From Polycyclovorans sp002706265 (lineage in GTDB: Bacteria > Pseudomonadota > Gammaproteobacteria > Nevskiales > Nevskiaceae), in contig CAXBBM010000011.1 in NCBI GenBank assembly GCA_963973915.1, positions 50,757-114,756 of the forward strand: a stretch of 64,000 nt of DNA. Direction: 5' to 3'. The notes beneath the pieces were generated by a model. The model saw only the letters and a list, made by a program, of their open reading frames with translations. It ran no database searches and was not told where the DNA came from. How positions within the stretch are numbered: position 1 is the stretch's first letter; every line of letters starts with the position of its first letter. A program made the translations under genes and the position numbers. This document shows, piece by piece, positions 25,030 through 34,492 of this stretch.

Positions 25030-28000
25030 CTAGCGCGCGGTGTTGAACAGGATGGGCGTGGACCGCGCCACGGCCATGCCTTCCAGATAGTCGGCGCCCA
25101 GCAACTGCCACGCCTTGAGCATCTCGGGATCGTGGAGATTGCGCACCAGCAGACGTTGCTTGCGCACGCGCGCCAGTTGCAGCGCCTGCTCGGCCATCAG
25201 CCGTTCGGCGGCGTCGGTTTGCAGGCCGGCGAGGCTGCTGGCGTCGAGCACCACTTCGTCGAGGCGCAGGTGTCGCCAGCCGCTGCGGTCTGCCGCCGCC
25301 AGCGACAGGGGGTGCGGGCCGGCAAGGTGGCAGCCGATGGCGCGCATGGCATCACAGAACGGCAGCACCGCCGACTGGCTGAGGCGCATGTCGAGCTCGG
25401 GCAATTCAAAGCAGATGTGCCGCGCCGGCACGCCGTGGGTTTCGAACGCGTCGATCAGAAAGGTCAGCCAGTCGGGGTCGATGACGGTGGACGGCGACAG
25501 GCGCAGGCGCACCCGGCCAATGGCCGCCAGCCGCGACGGGTCCTGCCCGAGCTGGACCAGGCTTTGGCTGACGATCCAGCGGTCGATCTGCGGGCTGAGT
25601 TGCAGGCGTTCGGCCACCGGCATGAACACCGACGGCTCGGCCCAGAAGCCTTCTTCGTCCTCGAGCGCCACCTGCATGTCGAACACCTCGCCCTCGCTCT
25701 GCAGGACCTTGCTGCTGGCGATGAGCTGGGTGGTGAGGTGGAAGCGGTTCTCCTGCAGCCCGGCGGTGATGCGCCGCGTCCACAGGGTGTTGTCGATCAG
25801 ACTCTGTGAGCGCGACAGCTCGGGCGTGAACGTGACCGTGGTGTTGCGGCCGCGCTGCTTGGCGGCCTGGCAGGCCGCGTCCACCTGGGTCAGCAGCAGG
25901 TTGAAGGGCCGCTCGGCGTCAGGCTGGAGGTCGGCAACGCCGGCGCTGGCGGTCAGGCTGAGATTTTTCGACGACCAGCGGAATTCGGCTTTGGCCAGTT
26001 GCGCGCAGAGGGCGCTGATCAGCACCTGGGCGCGGTTGGCGTCGAAGCCTTCCAGCACCACCAGAAACTCGTCGCCGTTCAGGTGATAAACCGCGCCGAA
26101 ATTGCCCGCCGCGCCTTCGAGGTGACGCGCCACGCGGTGCAGCAATTCGTCTCCCGCCGTCCGGCCGTGCAGGACGTTGAGGGCCTCAAAACGATCGAGG
26201 TTGATCAGCGCGGCGGCGTGTGAGGTGGCCGCCTGTTCAAGCAGCAGCCGTTTGACATGGCGCTCGGCGCTGAGGCGGCCGGGCAGGCCGCTGACCGGGC
26301 TCAGGTCGCCCTGTGCCTGTGCCTGTGCGTCAGCCGTTCGATCCAGGGTGCGCAGCACCAGAACGACGTGACTGGCCCGGCGTTGCAGCGCCGGCTTGAC
26401 CGGATGCAGGTGCACCGTTACCGGCAGGTCGCCGCTGTTGCTGAGCCAGGTGCCGGCCTCCGGCAGCTCCACCGCCTGGCCGCGCTCCAGTGCCTGCCGT
26501 AGCCAGTGGCTCAGGGGTTGGTCGAAGCCCTGCAGGCTGATGACCTCGTCGGCCATGCGGTCAACCCGTTCGGTCTGTCGCCGGTCCAGCCGCGCTTCCA
26601 TGGCGGGGTTGACCTGGACCAGCCGTCCTTCGGCATCCAGCAGCCCCCAGGCATCGTCGAGCGCGCCCAGGGTGGTGAGATGCAGGGCCCGCACCCGGTC
26701 GAGTGCGCGCTCGAGGTCGCGCCGCTGCGCCGACTCCAGCGACATCTTGGTTTTCATCGACAGCGCGCCGTCCATCAGTTCACGCAAATGACGGGTGCGC
26801 TCGTTGTAGAGGCGCGCGATCACGCCCACTTCGTTGCGGCGCGATTCGTCGAGCACGATGTCGAGCGACGATTCGGCGTCAGTCTGCAGTGCCAGCGTTT
26901 CGGCGATGCGCTTGAGCGGGTTGATGACCAGGGCGCGCAGCGCGCCCGAGATCAGCAGCAGGGCGATGATCACGCCGCCACCGGTGAGCACGAGCGCCTG
27001 ATTGAACAGATAGCCGGCCCCGGAAAAGCCTTCCTGTGCGGCCCGCACCTTGATGATGGTCCAGCCGCTCCGGGGCAGCTCGAACACCACCGCGTTGGCG
27101 TGGCCACCGACCACCGGATCGTTCTGGATGTGACTGATGACGGGCTCTGCAGACGACTGGGTCGCCGCGCCCAGGCGTGACCAGATCTGCGCAGTGGCCT
27201 GTTCCGCGTCGCTGCGGCTGAAGTCGCGGGTCTGCGCCGCGAGGCGGGTGATGGCGCCGGCATCGTAGGCCGGTGATCGGGTGAGCGCCGAGCGTTGTGC
27301 CTGGCGACGGTCGAACAATTGCAGCGCCAGCGGCGACAGGGCGGGGTAGCGCTGGCCCAGTTCGGCCATGTTGGCGGCCGGCTGGTCACGCAGGGCCGTC
27401 ATCAGCCGCTGCGAGGCGGCGATGATCCGGTGGTCGCTGTCGATCAACACGCTGTAGCCCGGGGTGTCTTGCGAGGCTTCTTCAAACAGCGACTCAAGGG
27501 TATTGACGCTGATGGCCACGGTGACGACGCCCATCATCCGCTCGGCCCGCATCAGCGGCATGCTGCAGCTGATCAGTTGCCGGTCGATCAGCGGCTCGCG
27601 GCGCACCGGCGACCAGTAACAGCGGTGGGGCTGTGTGAATTGGGTGGGGGTGAACCAGGCGGCTTCGGTGTAGGGCACCGCCCGCGGGTCGTTGTAATCG
27701 CCGCGCGCCACCAGCGTGCCGTCGGCGCTCCGCAGCCAAAGCTGGCTGCGCCGTGGCTGGCCCTGGGCCGGAATCGGCCAGATGCCAATGCCGGTGAACA
27801 GACCTTCGGGATCTGCGGCGTTGACCATGTCGGGAATGGCCGGCGTGGGGTTGGCCGGGTCGCCGGCCACGGCGGCCAGCTCGGCAATCATCGCCGCCAG
27901 GGTTTCGGCCTGGCTGACCAGGGCCGAGAGCCGAGTCTGGACCCGGCGCGCGCTTTCGGTCTCGTAGCGGAAGGATTCGGCCGACAGGGTGTCGCGAATC

Positions 28001-28140
28001 AGCACCAGGCCCAGCCAGTAGGTGAGGCTGCCCAGCACCACCATGAGCACCAGAAACAGCAACCAGAACTGGGTCTGGAGCCGCTGGTACCAGGGAAGGC
28101 CGGAGCCTTCGGGAATGGGGATGGCGTTGGGCGGCGACAT
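25030..28140 (-). CDS. Membrane sensor with periplasmic domain, HAMP, PAS, GGDEF-like and degenerate EAL
   Basis: 1036 residues. A first helix (about residues 24-48), a large periplasmic region (about 50-370, likely dCACHE), a second helix (about 378-402) and HAMP are followed by a PAS-like domain (about 490-590). The GGDEF domain has NGDEF in place of GGDEF and no RxxD inhibitory site. In the EAL domain the EAL motif is replaced (VFDMQVAL) and the DDFG metal site is absent, though VFMPVAERLQL and GADYLEGMAVA still mark the fold. Phosphodiesterase activity is therefore unlikely; it may be a c-di-GMP or GTP-binding effector of LapD/FimX style. The gene lies behind sufS on the same strand. Confidence 0.85.
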   Translation of the reverse strand: MSPPNAIPIPEGSGLPWYQRLQTQFWLLFLVLMVVLGSLTYWLGLVLIRDTLSAESFRYETESARRVQTRLSALVSQAETLAAMIAELAAVAGDPANPTPAIPDMVNAADPEGLFTGIGIWPIPAQGQPRRSQLWLRSADGTLVARGDYNDPRAVPYTEAAWFTPTQFTQPHRCYWSPVRREPLIDRQLISCSMPLMRAERMMGVVTVAISVNTLESLFEEASQDTPGYSVLIDSDHRIIAASQRLMTALRDQPAANMAELGQRYPALSPLALQLFDRRQAQRSALTRSPAYDAGAITRLAAQTRDFSRSDAEQATAQIWSRLGAATQSSAEPVISHIQNDPVVGGHANAVVFELPRSGWTIIKVRAAQEGFSGAGYLFNQALVLTGGGVIIALLLISGALRALVINPLKRIAETLALQTDAESSLDIVLDESRRNEVGVIARLYNERTRHLRELMDGALSMKTKMSLESAQRRDLERALDRVRALHLTTLGALDDAWGLLDAEGRLVQVNPAMEARLDRRQTERVDRMADEVISLQGFDQPLSHWLRQALERGQAVELPEAGTWLSNSGDLPVTVHLHPVKPALQRRASHVVLVLRTLDRTADAQAQAQGDLSPVSGLPGRLSAERHVKRLLLEQAATSHAAALINLDRFEALNVLHGRTAGDELLHRVARHLEGAAGNFGAVYHLNGDEFLVVLEGFDANRAQVLISALCAQLAKAEFRWSSKNLSLTASAGVADLQPDAERPFNLLLTQVDAACQAAKQRGRNTTVTFTPELSRSQSLIDNTLWTRRITAGLQENRFHLTTQLIASSKVLQSEGEVFDMQVALEDEEGFWAEPSVFMPVAERLQLSPQIDRWIVSQSLVQLGQDPSRLAAIGRVRLRLSPSTVIDPDWLTFLIDAFETHGVPARHICFELPELDMRLSQSAVLPFCDAMRAIGCHLAGPHPLSLAAADRSGWRHLRLDEVVLDASSLAGLQTDAAERLMAEQALQLARVRKQRLLVRNLHDPEMLKAWQLLGADYLEGMAVARSTPILFNTAR

Positions 28141-28233
28141 TCGCGTCAGGCACGTCGGTTGATGGGGAGATTGCGCACGATCATGTCACAGGGCCCTCGC
28201 CGATGAAGGCGCTGCAGCCCCACGGTAGGCCAA

Positions 28234-28259
28234 GGCCCGATCAACGGGCCTGAGGCCCG
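28234..28259 (-). terminator. Overlapping hairpins after sufS, candidate end of the suf transcript
   Basis: On the leftward strand, CGGGCC-TCA-GGCCCG (28245-28259) begins six bases after the sufS stop, and AGGCCCG-TTGAT-CGGGCCT (28234-28252) is a mutually exclusive alternative. There is no long T-run, so termination efficiency is uncertain. Confidence 0.4.
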
Positions 28260-28264
28260 CCGAA

Positions 28265-29470
28265 TCAGCCCAGCAGACGCATGGCGGTCTTCAGTCCGGC
28301 GACCAGTTGGTCGACATCGTCCTGACCGTTGTAGACCGCCAGCGATGCCCGCGCCGTGGCCGGTACGCCAAAGCGCTGCCACAGCGGCATGGTGCAATGG
28401 TGGCCGGTGCGCACCGCCACGCCCGACTCGCTGAGCAGGGTGCCGAGGTCATGCGGGTGCGCGCCGTCCATCACCATCGAGAACACGCCGACCTTGCCCG
28501 GCGCGGTGCCGATGACGCGCAGGCCCGGCAGCGCGGCAAGCTGTGCGGCGGTGTAGGCGGTGAGTTCGGTTTCGTGCGCGATCAAGGCGTCCAGGCCAAT
28601 GCCCTCGATCCAGTCCAGCGCGGCGGCAAAGCCGATGGCGCCGGCCATGTCGGGCGTGCCGGCCTCGAACTTGTAGGGAATCTCGTTCCAGGTGCTGCCG
28701 TCGAAGGCCACGGTCTCGATCATGTCGCCGCCGCCGTGCCAGGGCGGCATGGCCTCAAGATGCGCCCGCTTGGCGTACAGAAAGCCGAAGCCGGTGGGGC
28801 CGAAGGCCTTGTGCGCCGAGGTGGTGAAAAAGTCGGCATCCAGCGCGTGCAGGTCGAGCTTGAGATGCGCCAGTGTCTGCGCGCCGTCGACCAGAACCGG
28901 CACGCCGTGCTGGTGGGCGATGTCGATCATCTCGGCGACCGGGTTCACCGTGCCCAGCGCGTTGGACACCTGCACCACGGCCACAAGCCGGGTGCGCGGG
29001 TTGAGCATGGCGCGCCAGGCGTCGAGGTCGAGGCTGCCATCGTCGCGCACCGGCGCCGCGACCGTTTTGGCCCCCGCAAGCTGCCACGGCACAATGTTGG
29101 AGTGATGCTCCATGCCGGTGAGCAGCACTTCATCACCCGGCTGCAGGCGGGGCTGCAGATAGCTGCGGGCAACGAGGTTGATGGCTTCGGTGGTGCCACG
29201 GGTGAAGACAATCTCTTGCCGATCGGCGCCCACGAAGCGGGCGATGCGGTCGCGTGCGCCCTCATAAGCGGTCGTGGCCCGCTCGGCCAGCAGGTGCACG
29301 GCGCGATGCACGTTGGCGTTCTCGTGCCGGTAGTAGCGGTCCATGCGGTCCAGCACCGCCACGGGTTTTTGCGTGGTGGCGGCATTGTCCAGATAGGCCA
29401 GCCGCCTGCCGTGCACGGTCTCGGCCAGAATCGGGAACTGCGCGCGAAGGGCCGCCAGGTCAAGACTCAT
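28265..29470 (-). CDS. sufS: Cysteine desulfurase SufS
   Basis: 401 residues. This PLP enzyme takes sulfur from cysteine for Fe-S cluster assembly. The PLP lysine is in TTSAHKAFGPTGFGFLY, and the catalytic cysteine in RTGHHCTMPL (about residue 360) is the type II SufS form. Opening LRAQFPILAETVHGRRLAYLD is typical. It overlaps sufD by four bases. No sufE, sufU or sufT follows in this window, so the sulfur carrier must be encoded elsewhere. Confidence 0.96.
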   Translation of the reverse strand: MSLDLAALRAQFPILAETVHGRRLAYLDNAATTQKPVAVLDRMDRYYRHENANVHRAVHLLAERATTAYEGARDRIARFVGADRQEIVFTRGTTEAINLVARSYLQPRLQPGDEVLLTGMEHHSNIVPWQLAGAKTVAAPVRDDGSLDLDAWRAMLNPRTRLVAVVQVSNALGTVNPVAEMIDIAHQHGVPVLVDGAQTLAHLKLDLHALDADFFTTSAHKAFGPTGFGFLYAKRAHLEAMPPWHGGGDMIETVAFDGSTWNEIPYKFEAGTPDMAGAIGFAAALDWIEGIGLDALIAHETELTAYTAAQLAALPGLRVIGTAPGKVGVFSMVMDGAHPHDLGTLLSESGVAVRTGHHCTMPLWQRFGVPATARASLAVYNGQDDVDQLVAGLKTAMRLLG

Positions 29471-30504
29471 GGTTCGGCGTCCCGCAGGCGCTGCAACAAG
29501 GTGTTGGTCAGCGATGTTCGCAAAGCCTCATCGGGGATTTCGCGCAGCACCTGTTCGGCGAATCCCTGGGTCAGCAGGGCGCGCGCCGTTGCGTCGTTAA
29601 GCCCACGGGCGCGCAGGTAAAACAGGGCGTCTTCGTCCAGTTGCCCGAAGCTGGCGCCGTGTGCGCACTTGACGTCGTCGTTGTAAATCTCGAGGTCGGG
29701 CTTGGCGTTGATCTCGGCCTTGGGCGACAGCAGCAGGCTGGCCATGTGCTGTTCCGAGTCGGTCTTGATCGCGCCTTCGTAGACCTTGATGCGGCCATTG
29801 ATGCTGCTGCGCGTGCCGGCCAGGCCGATGGCGCGCAACTGCAGGCGGCTGACGGCGTGCGGGGCTTGGTGATGCACCGTCACCGGCAGGTCGAAGCCGC
29901 CGGCGGCGGGCAGGCTGAGCGCGTGCAGATGCGCCGCGCTGTGCGGGCCTTGCAGATGAATGTCGAGTTCCAGCCGGGTGATGGCACGGCCCAGATGGAC
30001 CACCACCAGAGCCAGCGTCGCGCCCTCGGCCACGGTGATGCTCAGCCGCGACAGGTCGTGGCCACTGCCTTGCGGGTCGCTGACCCAGACCAGATGCGAC
30101 TGGCTGTGGTGATCGAGTTGCAGGTGCTGCCAGTGGCTGCGCAGCCCGTCCACCGTGCCCTCACGGCGCAAGACCTGGTGGTCGGTTGCATGGGCGGCCA
30201 CCGCATGCCGGCCCTGGGTGTGCACCTGCGCGTCGGCTGCGACGCGACCGGGCGTCTGTTCCCCAGCGGCGGGGGCGGTGGCCAGCGCGCTGTTGAGCAG
30301 GGCGAAGTGATCGCGGGCATCGACCTTTTGCGCGTCGTCCTGCGCGGGCAGGGTGGTCCAGTGCCACGCGCGTTTGGCCAGCGGCGCCAGATCGGTGTGG
30401 CGCCAGGCTTCGAGCTTGCGGTGCGGCCAGCCGAGATCGAGGAACTGCTGCAGCCGTGCGCCGCGCGCCGGGGGCAACTGTGCGGGAAGGGACGTCAGGC
30501 TCAT
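29467..30504 (-). CDS. sufD: Fe-S cluster assembly protein SufD
   Basis: 345 residues of the SufBD scaffold family; low similarity at the N-terminus, as is usual for SufD. The C-terminal beta-helix part has INGRIKVYEGAIKTDSEQH, the segment LLLSPKAEINAKPDLEIYNDDVKCAHGAS and FYLRARGL, all strong family signatures. SufD forms a complex with SufB and SufC. ATGA-type overlaps with sufC and sufS indicate coupled translation. Confidence 0.95.
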   Translation of the reverse strand: MSLTSLPAQLPPARGARLQQFLDLGWPHRKLEAWRHTDLAPLAKRAWHWTTLPAQDDAQKVDARDHFALLNSALATAPAAGEQTPGRVAADAQVHTQGRHAVAAHATDHQVLRREGTVDGLRSHWQHLQLDHHSQSHLVWVSDPQGSGHDLSRLSITVAEGATLALVVVHLGRAITRLELDIHLQGPHSAAHLHALSLPAAGGFDLPVTVHHQAPHAVSRLQLRAIGLAGTRSSINGRIKVYEGAIKTDSEQHMASLLLSPKAEINAKPDLEIYNDDVKCAHGASFGQLDEDALFYLRARGLNDATARALLTQGFAEQVLREIPDEALRTSLTNTLLQRLRDAEP

Positions 30505-31250
30505 GCCGCCGCGGTCTCCAGCCAGCCGTATCCTTTTTCTTCGAGCTCCAATGCCAGGTCGGGGCCACCGCTCTTGATGATGCGGCCGCCGGCCAGCACA
30601 TGCACCTGGTCGGGCTTCACGTAGTCGAGCAGGCGCTGGTAGTGCGTCACCAACAACACGGCACGTTCGGCGTTGCGGATGAGGTTGATGCCGTCTGAAA
30701 CCACCTTGAGGGCGTCGATGTCGAGGCCGGAGTCGGTCTCGTCAAGAATCATCAGGCGGGGTTCAAGGATGAGCATCTGCAGGATTTCGTTGCGCTTTTT
30801 CTCGCCGCCGGAAAAGCCTTCGTTGACGCCGCGCTGCAGCATCTTGATGTCCATGCCCATCTTGGCCACCCGGTCACGCACCCATGAGAGAAAGTCGGCA
30901 GGTTCGATCTCGCCCTGACCCGCGGCCTTGCGCCGGGCGTTGAGCGCGGCCTTGAGCAGGGTCAGGTTGGACACGCCCGGAATCTCGACCGGGTACTGGA
31001 AGCCGAGAAAAATCCCGGCCACGGCGCGTTCCTCGGGGGCCAGATCGAGCAGGTCGATGCCTTCGAACTGGATGCTGCCCTGGGTCACGACGTAATCGTC
31101 ACGACCGGCCAGCACGTTCGACAGCGTCGATTTTCCCGAGCCGTTGGGGCCCATGATGGCGTGCACCTCGCCGGGCTTGATGGCCAGCGAAATGCCTTTG
31201 AGGATGGGTTTGTCGTCGATGGTGACGTGCAGGTTGTCGATGTTCAGCAT
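30501..31250 (-). CDS. sufC: Fe-S cluster assembly ATPase SufC
   Basis: 249 residues. It is a cytosolic ABC-type ATPase driving SufBD. Walker A is GPNGSGKST, the signature FSGGEKKRNE and Walker B LMILDETDSGLDIDAL; the DETDSGLDIDALK sequence is diagnostic for SufC. The start overlaps nothing, lying four bases below the tautomerase stop, and the end overlaps sufD by four bases. Confidence 0.97.
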   Translation of the reverse strand: MLNIDNLHVTIDDKPILKGISLAIKPGEVHAIMGPNGSGKSTLSNVLAGRDDYVVTQGSIQFEGIDLLDLAPEERAVAGIFLGFQYPVEIPGVSNLTLLKAALNARRKAAGQGEIEPADFLSWVRDRVAKMGMDIKMLQRGVNEGFSGGEKKRNEILQMLILEPRLMILDETDSGLDIDALKVVSDGINLIRNAERAVLLVTHYQRLLDYVKPDQVHVLAGGRIIKSGGPDLALELEEKGYGWLETAAA

Positions 31251-31254
31251 GGTT

Positions 31255-31455
31255 TTATTTCGGGTCCGGATAGAGGTCGGCGCAGAGCTTTCCGCCCACG
31301 CCCCAGTTGTCTTTGTTCACCTCGTCGATGACGACGAAGACACCTTCGGGTTTGCAACCGCAGATGCGGGCAAGCTCCCGGGTGAAGGTTTCGGTCAGTT
31401 CGCGCTTCTGCGCCAGCGACCGGCCTTCGAGCATTTCGACTCGGATGATCGGCAT
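31255..31455 (-). CDS. 4-oxalocrotonate-tautomerase family protein within the suf operon
   Basis: 66 residues. After Met removal the catalytic Pro1 is exposed (PIIRVEMLEGRS), Arg11 is kept and Trp50 replaces the active-site Phe50 of 4-oxalocrotonate tautomerase. The second catalytic arginine, Arg39, is Phe here (GVFVVIDEV), so the substrate is likely different. Small size and fold suggest a hexamer or trimer of dimers. It stands four bases before sufC and just behind a 42-codon small ORF; function in Fe-S assembly is unknown. An alternative is a detoxifying tautomerase merely co-transcribed with suf. Confidence 0.85.
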   Translation of the reverse strand: MPIIRVEMLEGRSLAQKRELTETFTRELARICGCKPEGVFVVIDEVNKDNWGVGGKLCADLYPDPK

Positions 31456-31458
31456 CGT

Positions 31459-31583
31459 TCAATTCAGTTGGTGGCGTCGTCCGCGGCGCGGCGCGACGGG
31501 GTCAGGGAATCGGGCCCCGGTCCGGCCTTCCGTGGCCGGCGGTTCGCATTGTCTGCCAGCAGTGCGCGCAAAGCTGACGATGC

Positions 31584-31587
<4 letters not shown>
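31459..31587 (-). CDS. Possible 42-residue small ORF between sufB and the tautomerase gene
   Basis: ATG 31585-31587 overlaps the sufB stop as ATGA, and TGA 31459-31461 lies three bases before the tautomerase ATG. The product is MSIVSFARTAGR followed by a basic, Pro/Arg-rich tail ending in RRGRRHQLN. The fit between neighbours is exact, but composition is low-complexity and no homologue is recognised. It may be a real coupling peptide or a relic of intergenic sequence. Confidence 0.35.
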
Positions 31588-33041
<1,454 letters not shown>

Positions 33042-33056
33042 GACCGGATCCTTTGG

Positions 33057-33527
33057 TTATGAAGTGACCTGTCGCGACGCGGCAGGTGCGGTGAGCGTGG
33101 GGTGAAAGCGCAGCGGCATCTCGTTTTCGGCGCGCAGAATGTCGGCGAGCGTGACCGATGCAAGCGCCTCGCGAACGGCGCTGTCGATCAGCCTGAAGGC
33201 CTTGCGGGAGCGGCAGCCGTTGGCGATCTCGCAGCCGCTGCCGTGCACGGCGCAGTCGGTCAGGGCGATCGGGCCCTCGAGCGCCTGCACCACGTCGGAG
33301 ACGGTGATGGCCTCAGGCGCATGCGCCAACTGATAGCCGCCGTGCGGGCCGCGACTGGACGTGACCAGGCCGCCCCGGGTGAGGGCCTTGAGCACCTTGG
33401 CCACCGTGGGGGCGGGAATCTGCGTCTGCGCGCTGAGCGCCTGGCCATTGAGCAGCCGCGTGGGCGCCGTCGCCAAGGCGGTCAGTACCACCGTTGCATA
33501 ATCCGCGAGCTTGTTGAGTTTGAGCAC
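33057..33527 (-). CDS. sufR: Rrf2-family transcription regulator of the suf operon
   Basis: 156 residues. The N-terminal winged helix opens MLKLNKLADYATVVLTALA, and the recognition region has TQIPAPTVAKVLKALTRGGLVTSSRGPHGGYQLA. Three cysteines in D-C-A-V-H-G-S-G-C-E-I-A-N-G-C (about residues 92-106) can ligate a [2Fe-2S] cluster as in IscR. It should repress the operon when clusters are abundant. It is first in the operon, with a palindromic operator candidate 16 bases before its start. The symbol follows the gammaproteobacterial usage, not the cyanobacterial SufR. Confidence 0.88.
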   Translation of the reverse strand: MLKLNKLADYATVVLTALATAPTRLLNGQALSAQTQIPAPTVAKVLKALTRGGLVTSSRGPHGGYQLAHAPEAITVSDVVQALEGPIALTDCAVHGSGCEIANGCRSRKAFRLIDSAVREALASVTLADILRAENEMPLRFHPTLTAPAASRQVTS

Positions 33528-33542
33528 GACGCCAATCCAATC

Positions 33543-33559
33543 AGGACTGAATGAGTCCT
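33543..33559. promoter_or_regulatory. Perfect palindrome AGGACT-N5-AGTCCT, candidate Rrf2/IscR-like operator
   Basis: AGGACT (33543-33548), spacer GAATG, AGTCCT (33554-33559). The core GACT-N5-AGTC matches the core of the E. coli IscR type 1 site; the flanking bases do not match that consensus fully. It lies just downstream of a leftward -10 box (TAAAAT, 33561-33566), where binding would block transcription of sufR-sufB and onward. The regulator gene next to it carries the cluster-binding cysteines. Confidence 0.6.
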
Positions 33560-33560
33560 C

Positions 33561-33590
33561 ATTTTAACCCCGCAGGGGTGTCATCACCAA
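33561..33590 (-). promoter_or_regulatory. Candidate suf operon promoter
   Basis: Leftward -10 TAAAAT (plus-strand 33561-33566, five of six) with -35 TTGGTG (33585-33590, three of six) at 18-base spacing. The -35 box touches the start codon of the divergent thioesterase gene. The -10 abuts the palindrome at 33543-33559. Confidence 0.45.
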
Positions 33591-34040
33591 ATGCCCGATT
33601 CCACCGCGACCCTGCCCTGGATCAAACCGCCCCAGGCGACCTTGGCCTGGACGGTCGCCGACGCGCAGACCGATCACTTCGCCCACACCAACAACGCCGA
33701 GTACGTGCGGGCCATGGAACGTTGCGCCTGGGTGCACACCGAGGCGCTGGGGCTGAGCTTGGAGGCGTTCCAGCGGATGGGCGCTGGCTGCGTGGTACAC
33801 CGCCACGAGATTGACTATCTGGCCCCGACGTTGCTCGGCGAGGTGCTGCTGATCGGCACCTGGATCGACGCCAACGACGGCCGCCTGTCGATGCGGCGCG
33901 GCTTCCAGATCATTCGCCTGGCCGACCGCAAGACGGTGCTGCGGGCCATGACCCAGTTTGTCTGCGTGGATCTGGCCAGTGGCCGCCCGCGACGCATGCC
34001 GCCGGCGTTCGTCGCGGCCTATCAGCCGGTTGCGGACTGA
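33591..34040 (+). CDS. Acyl-CoA thioesterase, hotdog fold (YbgC/4HBT type)
   Basis: 149 residues. It has the hotdog pattern with D-x-F-x-H-T-N-N (QTDHFAHTNNAEYVRAMERCAW) near residue 25, the catalytic Asp region, then the helix and GAGCVVHRHEIDYLAPTLLGE strand. It should hydrolyse an acyl-CoA or 4-hydroxybenzoyl-type thioester; the substrate is unknown. It is monocistronic and divergent from sufR. Its stop is two bases from the end of the convergent DUF3293-type gene. Confidence 0.82.
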   Translation: MPDSTATLPWIKPPQATLAWTVADAQTDHFAHTNNAEYVRAMERCAWVHTEALGLSLEAFQRMGAGCVVHRHEIDYLAPTLLGEVLLIGTWIDANDGRLSMRRGFQIIRLADRKTVLRAMTQFVCVDLASGRPRRMPPAFVAAYQPVAD

Positions 34041-34042
34041 CG

Positions 34043-34492
34043 TCAGGTCAGCCAGATGAGGGTGGGGGGCTGCCCCAGCGCGGCGTACACCAGCGCGTTC
34101 TGGCCGAAGCGCCGCCCCAGGTCCATGATCCAGCCCAGATCCGGATCGACCACGAAAAAGCCCGGTTCGTCGGGCCACTCGCCGCGGGGGTCGATATTGG
34201 TGGCCTTGCCCCAGGTGCCGCTGCGGCTGGCGAGGGCAAAGCGCAGTTCGTCCAGGTAGAAATTGTTGAGCTCTTCCCGCGACTGCACCGAGCGCGGATT
34301 GCAGGGCGTGAGAATCACCCAGTGGCGCTGCAGGTCGAAGGTCTTGCACAGCTGCTGTTCGGTTGCGGCGTCGTAGTGGCCGATCGTCAGCGTGACCTCG
34401 TCGTCTTCGAGCATGACCCGGTAAAGCGCGCGGCGGTAGGCGGGCTCGTAGGCCTGCTTCAGCGATGCCAGTGGTGGGGTGTCGGCACTCAT
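34043..34492 (-). CDS. DUF3293-type protein
   Basis: 149 residues. The arrangement WVILTPCNPRSVQSREELNNFYLDELRFAL, then PDEPGFFVVDPDLGWIMDLGRRFGQNALVYA, fits DUF3293, a small bacterial family of unknown function. No signal peptide or membrane segment. It overlaps the upstream hydrolase gene by four bases and is in the same leftward unit. Confidence 0.75.
   Translation of the reverse strand: MSADTPPLASLKQAYEPAYRRALYRVMLEDDEVTLTIGHYDAATEQQLCKTFDLQRHWVILTPCNPRSVQSREELNNFYLDELRFALASRSGTWGKATNIDPRGEWPDEPGFFVVDPDLGWIMDLGRRFGQNALVYAALGQPPTLIWLT

Noticed and set aside
22889..25111. 740-codon leftward open frame over thrC and recJ
   Set aside because: Both genes on the other strand have full motif sets; the frame is long only because stop codons are rare at this GC content.
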